Shown: positions 7,799 to 17,188, counted from the first letter of the stretch. The stretch is DNA of 40,313 bases from JBMFOH01 sp049969715 [NCBI: bacterium] (GCA_049969715.1 JBMFOH010000017.1:1-40313); one strand, 5' to 3'. The notes: generated from the letters alone by a model not told the origin. Numbers and translations are program-made.

Positions 7799-9034
7799 AT
7801 GCGGATAAATCTTTCATTAAAAGTGGTAGGGATTATAGTATTGGTGGTTTTGTGTACTTGGGCCTTTCTTAGACAATCTTTAAAACTGGGGTTAGACCTT
7901 CAGGGAGGGGTTCATATGGTCTTTGAGGCTCAAGATACACCTGAAATTAAGGTTACTGGAGACACACTAAATAGAGTTCAGGCGATTATAGACTCAAGGG
8001 TAAATCAACTAGGTATTACAGAGCCTGTTATCCAGAGAGAAGGGGAGAGGAGGATCTTAGTAGAGCTTCCTGGCTATCAGCAGGATCCACAATCAGCTAT
8101 AGACCTCATTGGAAAGACCGCTCTCTTGGAATTCAAGGATACGGGCACAAAATACGTAGAGGAAGGAACAAAGTTGACTAATGCCCCAACGATCCTGACA
8201 GGAGGAGATCTAAAGGATGCTAAGGTTGGTTATGACCAGTTTGGAAAACCTGTAGTAGATGTAGAATTTAATAGTAAAGGGGCGAAGGTTTTTGCTGAGT
8301 TTACCAGAAATAATATCGGTAAATACCTTGCCATTACACTTGATGGTGTAGTAATAAGCTGTCCAGTAATACGTTCTGAGATACCTGATGGCAAAGGACA
8401 GATAGAAGGGAATTTCACATTAGCTTCTGCTACTCAACTTGCTGCCCTACTTAGGGCAGGCGCCCTACCTGTACCCTTAAAGCTTATAGAAATGAGTAGA
8501 GTAGGACCAAGTCTAGGAAGAGATACAATTAATGCCAGTATTAAGGCAGCAATTGTTGCTAGTATCCTTGTAATGCTATTTATGGTGATATATTATAGAC
8601 TTCCAGGGTTGATTGCTGATGTGGCATTACTTTGCTATATTGCTATCCTATTAGGTCTAGTGGCATTCTTAAAGGCTACCCTTACTCTACCTGGGATAGC
8701 AGCACTCATAATGTCGGTAGGGATGGCGGTAGATGCTAATGTTATAATATTTGAAAGGATAAAAGAGGAGTTAAAGAAGGGCAAAACAGTAATGTCAGGA
8801 GTTGATTCGGGATTTAAAAGAGCTTATGCCCCTGTATTTGACTCTCAGATTACAACCCTTCTTGCTGCTGCAGTTCTCTTCTACTTTGGAACTGGACCAG
8901 TGAGAGGGTTTGCGGTGATGTTGGCACTTGGGACTATTGTAAGCTTGTTTACCGCTATTACAGTAACTTATACAATCTTCCAGATTCTTAGAGAGCTGAA
9001 TCTTATGAAAGACCCCAAAATATTTGGAGTATAG
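7799..9034 (+). CDS. secD: Protein translocase subunit SecD
   Basis: SecD, with SecF, uses the ion gradient to complete export of proteins through SecYEG. An N-terminal membrane helix precedes the D1 motif LKLGLDLQGGVHM. The periplasmic region includes ALLEFKD and the head domain. Five more helices form the C-terminal RND-like part with the D4-type motif SVGMAVDANVIIFERIKEE, where the conserved aspartate and arginine sit. At 411 residues it is a short SecD, typical of Firmicutes and thermophiles. The start ATG follows AGGAGG. SecF begins eight bases after the stop. Confidence 0.96.
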   Translation: MRINLSLKVVGIIVLVVLCTWAFLRQSLKLGLDLQGGVHMVFEAQDTPEIKVTGDTLNRVQAIIDSRVNQLGITEPVIQREGERRILVELPGYQQDPQSAIDLIGKTALLEFKDTGTKYVEEGTKLTNAPTILTGGDLKDAKVGYDQFGKPVVDVEFNSKGAKVFAEFTRNNIGKYLAITLDGVVISCPVIRSEIPDGKGQIEGNFTLASATQLAALLRAGALPVPLKLIEMSRVGPSLGRDTINASIKAAIVASILVMLFMVIYYRLPGLIADVALLCYIAILLGLVAFLKATLTLPGIAALIMSVGMAVDANVIIFERIKEELKKGKTVMSGVDSGFKRAYAPVFDSQITTLLAAAVLFYFGTGPVRGFAVMLALGTIVSLFTAITVTYTIFQILRELNLMKDPKIFGV

Positions 9035-9042
9035 GAGGAACT

Positions 9043-10038
9043 ATGGGTTATTTTGAAAATTCAAAAATAAATATAATAAAGTATACACCTTTGTGGATGG
9101 GACTTACTGTATTTGTCATTATTCTAAGCATCTTGCTTCTCTTTACAAAGGGATTAAATTGGGGGATAGATTTTGTCGGCGGAACGTTGTTAGAGTATAG
9201 ATTGGGAAGACCGATAGATAATGTAGGAGAGGTAAGGGATATCCTAAAAGAGTTCCATCTAGAGAAGTCCGTTATACAAAAAACAGAGAGTAACGGGGTA
9301 ATAATAAGGGAGAAGGAGCTTTCCAATGCTACTAGAGATGCTATCACCAAGAGATTGGCTCAAACCTTTGGGAAGGCTGAGCTTGTAAGACAAGAGTTTA
9401 TTGGTCCTGTAGTAGGGAATGAGTTGAAAAGAGCTGCAATTGTAGCAGCGATCCTTGGACTTGTAGCTCAGGTTATATATATAACAGTAAGATTCAAATT
9501 GGATATGGCTATAGCAGCTGATATAGCCCTTCTACATGATATATTTATAGTAATATTAGCTTTTATCCTAACACAGAAGGAGGTCAATACACCCTTTATA
9601 GCTATCCTCCTTACTGTAGTTGGTTATTCTATAAACGATACGGTGGTTATATTAGATAGGATAAGGGAAAACCTGAAGCTAAAGCCTAGGGATTCTCAGG
9701 AGACCTTCCCACAATTGGTGAATAGAAGTCTTCTTGAGACAATGACAAGAAGTATTAATACCATATTAACTACTATAATAGCAATATTAGTTGTATACTT
9801 TATGGGTGGTTCAGCTATAAGAGATTTTGCTTTTGGACTCACAGTAGGTATAGCTACTGGGGGTTATTCCTCTATATTTATTGCCGCTCCACTCCTTGTC
9901 CTTATGAGGAAAAAAGGGTGGGCACAAGAGAGAATAAAGAGGGAGGAGGTAGTAAAGGAGACTGCTCCTACCGTTACAAGCAGAAGTACCGTGAGTAAGG
10001 ATAGGCAACAGTCTAGTCCTAAAAGAAAAAGGAGGTAA
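9043..10038 (+). CDS. secF: Protein translocase subunit SecF
   Basis: SecF pairs with SecD in the cytoplasmic membrane. The first helix (about 20-40) is followed by GLNWGIDFVGGTLLEYR, the SecF D1 motif. The five-helix C-terminal block holds LTVVGYSINDTVVILDRIRE and the closing segment GGYSSIFIAAPLLVLM. After the last helix there is a basic tail of about 35 residues ending in PKRKRR, probably cytoplasmic. AGGAGG lies just upstream of the ATG. The separate but adjacent secD and secF differ from the fused secDF of Bacillus. Confidence 0.96.
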   Translation: MGYFENSKINIIKYTPLWMGLTVFVIILSILLLFTKGLNWGIDFVGGTLLEYRLGRPIDNVGEVRDILKEFHLEKSVIQKTESNGVIIREKELSNATRDAITKRLAQTFGKAELVRQEFIGPVVGNELKRAAIVAAILGLVAQVIYITVRFKLDMAIAADIALLHDIFIVILAFILTQKEVNTPFIAILLTVVGYSINDTVVILDRIRENLKLKPRDSQETFPQLVNRSLLETMTRSINTILTTIIAILVVYFMGGSAIRDFAFGLTVGIATGGYSSIFIAAPLLVLMRKKGWAQERIKREEVVKETAPTVTSRSTVSKDRQQSSPKRKRR

Positions 10039-10044
10039 AAGTTT

Positions 10045-10359
10045 ATGTATTATGTATATTTAGTAATTATTTTTGTAATCACATTTATAATAGCGCTTTT
10101 TGTACAACTTAATAATTATCCGGTCACTATTCACTACTTTTTCGGTACTAAAGATATGAATCTTGCTCTGGTGTTATTTTTAAGTTTTGTGATAGGGTTT
10201 CTGATTGCAGTGATAGCAAGGATACCGCAGGATATCAATAATAAGAGGAGGTTTAGGTCTTTAGAAAGAGAGTTGGCAGAAAAGGAAAATAGATTAAAAG
10301 TTTTATCTAGTGTTCAACCTGTTCAACCACAACAGGAGCAAAAACCACCTGAAGGATGA
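10045..10359 (+). CDS. LapA domain (DUF1049) small membrane protein
   Basis: The 104-residue protein has two hydrophobic helices (about 3-22 and 39-61), then a basic, charged coiled-coil stretch (NKRRFRSLERELAEKENRLK), and a proline/glutamine-rich end. This is the LapA_dom/DUF1049 layout; in E. coli the related LapA works with LapB in lipopolysaccharide control, but the family is also found in bacteria without that pathway. It sits between secF and recJ, a position seen in other genomes. The start ATG has AGGAGG (10031-10036) eight bases upstream. Confidence 0.75.
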   Translation: MYYVYLVIIFVITFIIALFVQLNNYPVTIHYFFGTKDMNLALVLFLSFVIGFLIAVIARIPQDINNKRRFRSLERELAEKENRLKVLSSVQPVQPQQEQKPPEG

Positions 10360-10385
10360 GTCCTATATACCAGTAGCTATAGGTT

Positions 10386-12002
10386 ATGCGCTTTCTTTTT
10401 AATTCTCCTTCTAAGTGGGAGGATGTTTCTGCTGAATTTGGGCTTCTTCCACCTATAGCTAAGGTACTAGTTAATAGGGGATGCACATCCCCTATTATGA
10501 TTAAGAAATTTATCTCTGGGAGCCTCAATGATATAGCTTCTCCATTTCTCTTGCCTGATATAGAAGAGGCTATATCTAGAGTAAAGAGGGCATTCATTAA
10601 TAGAGAGAAGGTATGCCTCTACGGTGATTATGATGTGGATGGACTTTCTTCTATTGCTATTCTTTTTAAAACAATGAAAGGACTTGGTTTTGATGTTTCT
10701 TTTTATATTCCCAACAGACTTATAGAAGGATATGGATTAAATCTAAAGGCTGTAGAAGGGATAAGGAATAAAGGGGTATCTCTTATCATAACCCTTGATT
10801 GTGGGGTAAGCTCAGTAGAGAGTATTGATTATGCATCTAAGCTAGGTATAGATACTATAGTTATAGACCACCACAATATCCCTGAGATACTACCTAAGAC
10901 TGTCTCTATTATAGACCCAAAGAGAGAAGATATAAGATATCCTTTCCCGAATCTCTCAGGGGTAGGAGTAACCTGGCAATTTGCTAGGGCTTTAGCAAGT
11001 AACATGTTTCAAGAGGATGTAAACCTAGAAGAGGTGCTAGATCTGGTAGCATTGGGAACTATTGCTGATATTGTTCCGTTAATAGAAGAGAATAGAGTAA
11101 TAGTAAAAAATGGTATCTCTCGATTAAGATTTTCTCCTAGAATAGGGATAGATGCATTGATGAGAAAGGTAGGATTGAATGAGAAATTTATAGATTCTGA
11201 GATACTATCATTTACCCTTATCCCAAGATTAAATGCAGCGGGAAGGCTTGGAGAAGCAGATTTGGCCATAGAACTTTTACTATCATCTGATGAGAGGAAC
11301 GCATTAATTCTAGCTGAAAAGTTGGAAGAGAAGAATCGTAAGAGGAAGGGGTTGGTTGACCAGATTTTAAATGAGATAATCCAGAGATTAGAGCTTAAAG
11401 ATATCCCTCCTGTGATATTAGAGTATTCAGAAGAATGGCATTCTGGGGTTTTAGGGATAGCCTCTTCAAGGGTAGTGGATATGTTCAATAGACCTGCATT
11501 TATAGGTAGAAAGGAGGGAGATCTAGTTAGGTTCTCAGCGAGAAGCCCTGAAGAGATAGATATATATGATGTGTTAAAAGATGCTAAAGAATTATTCTTA
11601 AGGTTTGGAGGACATTCTCATGCTTTGGGTTTCACTATAAAAGAAGAAGAGATAGAAGACCTCAAAAAGATATTAGACAAGACTATAGTTGAAGAGAAAG
11701 AAGAAACTATAAATATAGATGCAGAGATATCCTTTGATGATATAACTCCTTCCTTTATAAATCAACTTTCTCTGTTAGAGCCATATGGTATGAGTAATCC
11801 TAGACCTATATTTATCACAAAAGATGTGGAAATTGTTGGGGAAAACTTAAATAATAACTCAAGAAGTATTATAATAGAAAGTAGAGGGAAGCGATATGAG
11901 GTATTTGGACTTGAAGGGGTTAATTCTGGTGACGTAATAGATTTGGTGTATAGTATAAAAAGATATGGGAAGATGGTAGCAATAGGATATATACTAAAAT
12001 AA
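10386..12002 (+). CDS. recJ: Single-stranded-DNA-specific exonuclease RecJ
   Basis: RecJ is a 5'-3' single-strand exonuclease for recombination and mismatch repair. DHH-family motifs are clear: YGDYDVDGLSS (about 79-89), ITLDCGVSS, VIDHHNIPE, VALGTIADIVPL and, in the DHHA1 domain, FGGHSHALGF; an OB-like C-terminal domain follows. The 538 residues match the short RecJ of Firmicutes and thermophiles. The ATG at 10386 is preceded in frame by a TAG at 10380-10382 and has no strong ribosome binding site. apt begins 15 bases after the stop. Confidence 0.95.
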   Translation: MRFLFNSPSKWEDVSAEFGLLPPIAKVLVNRGCTSPIMIKKFISGSLNDIASPFLLPDIEEAISRVKRAFINREKVCLYGDYDVDGLSSIAILFKTMKGLGFDVSFYIPNRLIEGYGLNLKAVEGIRNKGVSLIITLDCGVSSVESIDYASKLGIDTIVIDHHNIPEILPKTVSIIDPKREDIRYPFPNLSGVGVTWQFARALASNMFQEDVNLEEVLDLVALGTIADIVPLIEENRVIVKNGISRLRFSPRIGIDALMRKVGLNEKFIDSEILSFTLIPRLNAAGRLGEADLAIELLLSSDERNALILAEKLEEKNRKRKGLVDQILNEIIQRLELKDIPPVILEYSEEWHSGVLGIASSRVVDMFNRPAFIGRKEGDLVRFSARSPEEIDIYDVLKDAKELFLRFGGHSHALGFTIKEEEIEDLKKILDKTIVEEKEETINIDAEISFDDITPSFINQLSLLEPYGMSNPRPIFITKDVEIVGENLNNNSRSIIIESRGKRYEVFGLEGVNSGDVIDLVYSIKRYGKMVAIGYILK

Positions 12003-12017
12003 TTTAGGAGGTCTAGC

Positions 12018-12539
12018 GTGGAGATAAATGCACTTACAGAGTTTATAAGAAGTATACCGGATTTTCCTGTGAAAGGAGTTTTGTTTAGAGATATTACACC
12101 TCTCCTTAAGGATAGAGAAGCATTTAAAGACGCCATACAAAAGCTGGCAGATAATTTTAGACATCTAGATATAGATGTTGTCTCTGCAGTAGAGGCTAGG
12201 GGTTTTATAATAGGTGCTCCTCTTGCTATTGAATTGGATGTAGGTTTTGTTCCTATAAGAAAGCCAGGAAAGCTTCCCTATGAAAGCATAAGGGAGGAAT
12301 ATGCATTAGAGTATGGAACCAATATATTAGAGGTCCATAAGGATGCAATATCTCCTGGAGAGAAGGTCTTGATAGTTGATGACCTTATAGCTACTGGAGG
12401 AACTGCTATAGCCTGTAAGAACTTGGTAGAGAGGCTGGGTGGTAAGGTTTTAGGTTTTGTATTTTTAATAGAGCTTACAGAATTTAATGCAAGAGAACAA
12501 TTGAGAGGATACAATGTCTATTCCCTTTTGAAATTCTAG
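12018..12539 (+). CDS. apt: Adenine phosphoribosyltransferase
   Basis: Apt makes AMP from adenine and PRPP in purine salvage. It is 173 residues long, with DFPVKGVLFRDITPLL near the N-terminus, SAVEARGFIIGAPLA, RKPGKLP, and the PRPP loop VLIVDDLIATGGTA (about 117-130). The start is GTG with AGGAGG (12006-12011) six bases upstream. The end YNVYSLLKF is a normal Apt C-terminus. The 3' end of the gene overlaps the probable relA start at 12514, and the C3T4 run at 12523-12529 is where the two frames would need to be joined. Confidence 0.95.
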   Translation: MEINALTEFIRSIPDFPVKGVLFRDITPLLKDREAFKDAIQKLADNFRHLDIDVVSAVEARGFIIGAPLAIELDVGFVPIRKPGKLPYESIREEYALEYGTNILEVHKDAISPGEKVLIVDDLIATGGTAIACKNLVERLGGKVLGFVFLIELTEFNAREQLRGYNVYSLLKF

Positions 12540-14611
12540 AGAGATTTGATGTAGAAGCACAAAAGCTTATAAATTCTGCCTATGAATTTTCAATCTCTGC
12601 CCATAATGGACAGAGACGAAAGTCAGGGGAGGATTTTTTTACCCATCCATTTGAAGTGGCAAAGATTCTCTATAGTATGGACGCAGATGCTACCACTATA
12701 GCTGCCTCTCTGCTTCATGATGTGGTAGAAGATACTGATATAGATATAGAAACGATAGAGAAGAATTTTGGTCGAGAGATAGCGCTATTAGTAGAGGGTG
12801 TAACCAAACTAAGTAAACTTACTAGTACAAATACAGAGGAAAGGCAGGCAGAGAACCTCCGTAAGATGTTCCTTGCAATGGCTAAGGATATGAGGGTGAT
12901 ATTCATAAAGCTTGCCGATAGACTTCACAATATGAGAACCCTTTCCTATCTACCTCCAGATAAACAGAGGACTATAGCGCAGGAGACCCTTGATATATTT
13001 GCTCCTCTTGCCCACAGATTAGGAATGTGGAGGATAAAGTGGGAATTAGAAGACCTGAGTTTTAAGTACCTAGAGCCAGAGGAATATAGAGAGATATCTA
13101 GGTTAGTGGCAAAAACTAGAAGGGAGAGGGAAGAGTACATTCAAGAGGCTATCTCTATAATAAAGGACAATCTAGATCCTCTTGGAATTGTGGCAGAAAT
13201 TCAGGGACGACCTAAACATCTCTATAGCATATATATGAAGATGAAAAGGGAGAATCTTGCCTTTGATCAGATCTATGATCTTCTTGGAATAAGAATCATT
13301 GTAGAGTCAACAAAGGATTGCTATGCTGTACTGGGTATAATACATTCCCTATGGAAGCCTATTCCTGGAAGATTCAAGGATTATATAGCAGTTCCTAAAT
13401 CTAACATGTATCAGAGCTTGCATACCACAGTAATAGGACCTAGGGGAGAGCCTCTGGAGATACAGATAAGAACATACCAGATGCATCGTATAGCGGAATA
13501 TGGAATCGCTGCACACTGGAAATATAAGGAGGGTAAAACAGATAAAGATTTTGACCGGAAGTTATCCTGGTTGAGACAGCTATTAGAGTGGCAGAAAGAT
13601 ATGCAGGATGCAAGGGAATTTGTAGAACAGGTCAAGGTGGACTTGTTTGAAGATGAGGTCTTTGTATTTACTCCAAAAGGTGATGTGGTATCACTACCCC
13701 GGGAGGCTACCCCTGTAGACTTTGCTTTTCGGATTCATACTGAGATAGGAATACATTGTGTAGGGGCAAAGGTCAATGGGAGGATAGTTCCTCTAGATTA
13801 TAAGCTTAATAGTGGAGAGATAGTAGAGATTCTCACGTCGAAGTCTGCTACTCCAAGTCTAGATTGGCTCTCTTTTGTGAATACGAACTCTGCTAAAAAT
13901 AGAATAAGGCAGTACTTTAAGAGGTTGAAGAGGGAAGAGAGTATAACAAGAGGTAGAGAGATCCTTGAGAAGGAGTTGAAAAGGATACAGGGAGACCTAC
14001 CTGAGAAGATGAGGGAACTTGAGTGGGCTCCATTACTTGAGACATTTAAGTTTTCTAGTCCAGAAGAACTTTTCTTTGCTATAGGAAATGGTGATATCAC
14101 TTCACCTCAGATCCAACAGGCATTGAATGTGGTTCCTCAAGAGGAGAAGATAGTTGTCTTACCTAAAAGAGAGGATGGGAAGGGAATCTTTATAAATGGG
14201 ATTGATAATGTCCTTGTAAGACTAGCTCAATGTTGTAATCCTCTCCCTGGTGATGAGATTATAGGTTATATCACTCAAGGACGGGGAGTTACCATCCATA
14301 GGAAGGAATGTAACAATGTGAAGAATCTGTCTAAAGAGAAACTCATAGATGTATATTGGGCTCCTAACAATCTTTATAGATTTAATGCACGAATAGACGT
14401 ATATGCAAGGGATAGGGTAGGGCTATTAAAGGATATCCTTACTGAGGTATCGAACCTAGGCAGTAATGTATATGATACTAGGGCAATTGTAAAGAATGGA
14501 AGGGTGAATATCTATATAGTGTTAGAGGTTCAGAATATACACCATTGTGATGCAATCGTCAGAGCTATAAGAGGGGTAAAGGATGTGATTATGGTAGGGA
14601 GGCATACATGA
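12514..14611 (+). CDS. relA: (p)ppGpp synthetase/hydrolase RelA/SpoT family, start disrupted or frameshifted
   Basis: This bifunctional alarmone enzyme of the stringent response has HD hydrolase residues (THP, LLHDVVED, DRLHNMRTL), the synthetase core (LGIRIIVES, GRFKDYIAVPKSNMYQSLHT, EIQIRT, IAAHWKYK), a TGS domain (DEVFVFTPKGDVVSLPREAT) and a C-terminal ACT domain. The conserved N-terminus (AQKLINSAYEFS, AHNGQRRKSGEDFFTHPFEV) lies upstream of the first canonical in-frame start (GTG 12656), so that start is too late. No ATG, GTG or TTG exists in frame back to the stop at 12485. ATG 12514 has GAGAGG five bases upstream and reads MSIPF before TGA. One +1 step at TTT-TGA (12526-12531) leads to EILERFDVEAQK and a normal length of about 698 residues. 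The choices are programmed shift, indel error, or an AUU start at 12533. Confidence 0.85.
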
Positions 14612-15051
14612 AGGTACTTATACAAAGGGTAAAAGAGGCATCAGTAAAGGTAGATGGAAAACTTGTATCCTCTATAAATAGAGGATTACTTGTATTCCTT
14701 GGAGTAAGTAATACCGATACAGATAAAGAGGCAAGAGAGATAGCTAAAAAGGTTTCTTCTCTAAGAATATTTGAAGATGAGAATGGCAAGATGAATCTAA
14801 GCTTAAGAGATATCAATGGAGAGATTCTTTCTATATCACAGTTTACTCTCTATGCCGATACATCAAGGGGAAGGAGACCGGGATTTGAAAAAGCAGCCCC
14901 TAAAGAGATAGCTATAGGGCTGTGGAATAGATTTAATCAATATCTAAAAAGTGATGGCTTCGTAGTTAAAGAAGGGATATTTGGTGAACATATGGAGGTA
15001 TTCCTTATAAATGATGGACCTGTTACAATAATATTGGAGGAGGGACAATGA
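14608..15051 (+). CDS. dtd: D-aminoacyl-tRNA deacylase
   Basis: Dtd hydrolyses D-amino acids mischarged on tRNA and so protects translation. The 147-residue protein carries the N-terminal MKVLIQRVKEASVKVDG, the catalytic SQFTLYAD motif and the C-terminal NDGPVTIILE motif (the gating Gly-cisPro) that define the family. Its ATG overlaps the relA stop (ATGA), and its own stop overlaps the next start (ATGA), so relA-dtd-uroD-like are translationally coupled. The relA-dtd pair is a well-known neighbourhood in Firmicutes. Confidence 0.95.
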   Translation: MKVLIQRVKEASVKVDGKLVSSINRGLLVFLGVSNTDTDKEAREIAKKVSSLRIFEDENGKMNLSLRDINGEILSISQFTLYADTSRGRRPGFEKAAPKEIAIGLWNRFNQYLKSDGFVVKEGIFGEHMEVFLINDGPVTIILEEGQ

Positions 15052-16076
15052 ATTCGTATGAACGAGTTTTAAGGGTCTTGTCTGGAGACATCCCAGATAG
15101 AGTACCTATCTTCGAGCTTTTAATAGATAGAAAGGTAATAAAGAAGATTACAGGAACGGAAGACTATGCTGATTTCTGTGAGGTATATCCAATAGATATA
15201 GTCTTGACCAATACACCGTCAAAACTCTATGAAGAGAAGGTCCTTGATGCCAAGAATAGGATTATTATAAATGAGTGGGGGATAATAAGACAATATACTG
15301 ACGAGGCTGTATCTATACCTTTAGAAGGACCTATAAAAGAGCCGAAAGACCTAGATACATACAAGCCACCCGATCCCTATGCGGAGAGAAGATTTGAAGA
15401 ATTAAAGATGCTTATAAAAAGATTTAAAGGAAAGAAACTTGTAGGGATGCATATACATGATGCCCTGAATTATCCTACATATCTTAGGGGAATGGAGCAG
15501 CTTTTTATCGATACAATAGAGAACCCAGAGCTTGTTCATAGACTTGTTAGAATGTCTGTAGAACATAATATTGCCTTAGCAGAAAAGGCTATTGAATTGG
15601 GGGCAGACTTCATTATAATGGGTGATGATTACGGAGGTATAGATGCTCCTCTTGTATCTCCTAAGGCATTCAGAGAATTTTTTCTTCCTGGGATAAAAGA
15701 GATAGTAGGTGTAGTAAAATCTAAAGGGGCTTTTTGCTTTAAACATTGCTGTGGCAATATAAACCTCATCCTTGATGACCTAGTCTCTACCGGAATAGAT
15801 GCCCTTCATCCCCTTGATATAAGTGCAGGGATGGATATACTTGCTGTAAAAGAGAGGTATCCTAAACTTACTGTAATGGGGGGAGTAAACTGTGGGGCTC
15901 CCTTGACTGACTATACAAAAGAAGAGCTGATAAGAGAAGTAAAAGGGGTTTTATCTAGATTGAAACCAGGTGGAAGATATATCCTTTCATCAAGTAATTC
16001 CATACATAGCAAGGTAAAACCAGAAAATCTTTTAGCTATGTGGGAGACGGTAGAAAGGTATGGAAGGTATGATTGA
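15048..16076 (+). CDS. Uroporphyrinogen decarboxylase family protein, MtaA/CmuA-like methyltransferase
   Basis: The 342-residue TIM-barrel protein of the UroD superfamily begins MNSYERVLRVLSGDIPDRVP, typical of the methylcobamide:CoM/methyltransferase branch (MtaA, CmuA) rather than of true HemE. The sequence contains H233-C234-C235-G and, 47 residues on, GGVNC282, which fits the zinc motif His-x-Cys-(n)-Cys of corrinoid-dependent methyltransferases. UroD proper has no such cysteines. No corrinoid protein gene is seen nearby, so partner and substrate are unknown. The start overlaps the dtd stop; the 111-aa gene follows with a four-base overlap. It is therefore probably expressed with the stringent-response genes. 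Confidence 0.8.
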   Translation: MNSYERVLRVLSGDIPDRVPIFELLIDRKVIKKITGTEDYADFCEVYPIDIVLTNTPSKLYEEKVLDAKNRIIINEWGIIRQYTDEAVSIPLEGPIKEPKDLDTYKPPDPYAERRFEELKMLIKRFKGKKLVGMHIHDALNYPTYLRGMEQLFIDTIENPELVHRLVRMSVEHNIALAEKAIELGADFIIMGDDYGGIDAPLVSPKAFREFFLPGIKEIVGVVKSKGAFCFKHCCGNINLILDDLVSTGIDALHPLDISAGMDILAVKERYPKLTVMGGVNCGAPLTDYTKEELIREVKGVLSRLKPGGRYILSSSNSIHSKVKPENLLAMWETVERYGRYD

Positions 16077-16408
16077 GGTTTATGCATTTTTTCTGGCAGA
16101 GAAAGAAACAGAATAGATATGAATATTATTATAAACAGTACCCTATTAAGATAAAAGAAGGGCTAGGAGAAAGAGAAATACGTTTTGTCGAAAGGACGTT
16201 AGCAATATGTAGGGATGCCGGGATAGGAATAAGTTCTGAAGAAATTTGGGAGGCACTTCTAAGATATAACAATCGAATAGATATTAATCTGAAAGATGAG
16301 GTAATAAGTTGGATATCTCAGTTAAGGACATTTGTAATGGAGTCTAAGGATGCCTACCCCTCAGGTCTTTCCAAGTTCTTCAAAAGGAAAGACGAGTATG
16401 AGGAGTAG
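16073..16408 (+). CDS. Hypothetical protein
   Basis: A 111-residue basic, soluble protein that I do not recognise. It has an aromatic start (FMHFFWQRKK), a helical central region (REIRFVERTLAICRDAG, EEIWEALLRYN) and a charged C-terminal tail. The TTG at 16073 overlaps the previous stop and has GGAAGG five bases upstream; an ATG at 16082 is the alternative start, with GAGG only three bases away. It is the last gene of the long + strand series. The opposing gene ends six bases after its stop, with no hairpin between them. Confidence 0.6.
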   Translation: MRFMHFFWQRKKQNRYEYYYKQYPIKIKEGLGEREIRFVERTLAICRDAGIGISSEEIWEALLRYNNRIDINLKDEVISWISQLRTFVMESKDAYPSGLSKFFKRKDEYEE

Positions 16409-16414
16409 CCATTC

Positions 16415-17158
16415 TTATGGGAATAATCGGATTTGAAGCCTCTTTAATAGACTTCCTTTGAAATCATCCTGAACATTGTACAGTTTTTTAAAGCTCTTTA
16501 CAGCTTCTGGAAAGCCTATATCTTTTCCTTCCTTCTCACTTCTGTACCACTTGTGGGTAGATATATAGATAAACAGGTCCCCTATAGTTTTGTCTGGGAT
16601 GAGCCTATCTATCCTTTCTCTCTTTATCATCTCACATACTGGTATAAAGATCTCCCTATACCATCTTCTACTTGCCTCTTCAAATGGAATCCCACTCTCT
16701 TTCACATACTGGTTGATCTGCGATATAAGGTTCTCATAACCTCCAATCTCGGTAAGCTCTATATCAAGCCCTGTTCTCTCTCTGAAAGATTCTCTATAAT
16801 TAAAGACTATATCTTCTTTCTTGGGTTTAAGTGGAGTAGCCTGTGTCACCTTGGCATCTATATATCTTTGATGAAGTTCCTTGGCAGCAGCTACCCTATG
16901 ATGTCCATCAAGGACATAATACTCATCCCTTATCCTATAAACTTCTATAGGGGGAAGAATCTTTCCATCCTCCATGGCCTTCTTTATACCTAGATATCTC
17001 TGTGTTGGCCTACGTGTCTTAAATCTAAATCTGTCATCTAAGTCTTGTGGTCTTCCTACAGAGCCTATTATCTTATCTACCTCAATTGGGAACACTCCCA
17101 ATTCCTTTAATCTTAGATATCCAATTCCGCCGTATTCTTCTTGGAGAGACTTTATCAT
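16415..17158 (-). CDS. ParB/Srx-fold protein, DUF4032-like C-terminal part
   Basis: A 247-residue protein. The N-terminal half has the ParB/sulfiredoxin-fold pattern: GSVGRPQDLDDRFRFK, ILPPIEVYRIRDEYYVLDGH and the phosphate-binding HRVAAAKE (DGHHR at about 84-88). The C-terminal half (SQINQYVKESGIPFEEASRR, PDKTIGDLFIYISTHKWYR) reminds me of DUF4032 proteins of Chloroflexi and Actinobacteria; this is from memory and untested. It lacks a helix-turn-helix typical of chromosome-partition ParB, so a nucleotide-binding or enzymatic role is more likely. The start is ATG 17158, since GGAGGTG (coding strand, 17165-17171) lies six bases upstream; an in-frame ATG at 17179 has none. The gene lies behind a -10 box and a six-repeat Pho-box-like array, so phosphate control is plausible. 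Confidence 0.75.
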   Translation of the reverse strand: MIKSLQEEYGGIGYLRLKELGVFPIEVDKIIGSVGRPQDLDDRFRFKTRRPTQRYLGIKKAMEDGKILPPIEVYRIRDEYYVLDGHHRVAAAKELHQRYIDAKVTQATPLKPKKEDIVFNYRESFRERTGLDIELTEIGGYENLISQINQYVKESGIPFEEASRRWYREIFIPVCEMIKRERIDRLIPDKTIGDLFIYISTHKWYRSEKEGKDIGFPEAVKSFKKLYNVQDDFKGSLLKRLQIRLFP

Positions 17159-17177
17159 CTTTATCACCTCCAAGAAC

Positions 17178-17183
17178 ATAATA
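17178..17183 (-). promoter_or_regulatory. -10 box of the ParB-like gene
   Basis: TATTAT on the - strand lies five bases downstream of the 11-bp repeat array. No -35 hexamer is found at 16-18 bases, as expected for promoters activated by PhoB/PhoP-type regulators, where the operator replaces the -35. Confidence 0.55.
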
Positions 17184-17188
17184 CAGTA

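Noticed and set aside
12523-12539. Classic -1 slippery heptamer joining apt and relA as one fusion
   Set aside because: No X-XXY-YYZ heptamer in the apt frame; TTT-TGA in the overlapping frame is a better, +1, candidate.
12656-12661. GTG 12656 as the relA start
   Set aside because: It would delete the conserved HD-domain N-terminus, including the metal-binding THP histidine encoded just upstream.
16409-16414. Terminator between the convergent 111-aa and ParB-like genes
   Set aside because: Only six bases separate the stops and no stem-loop is present; Rho-dependent ends or overlap transcription are likely.
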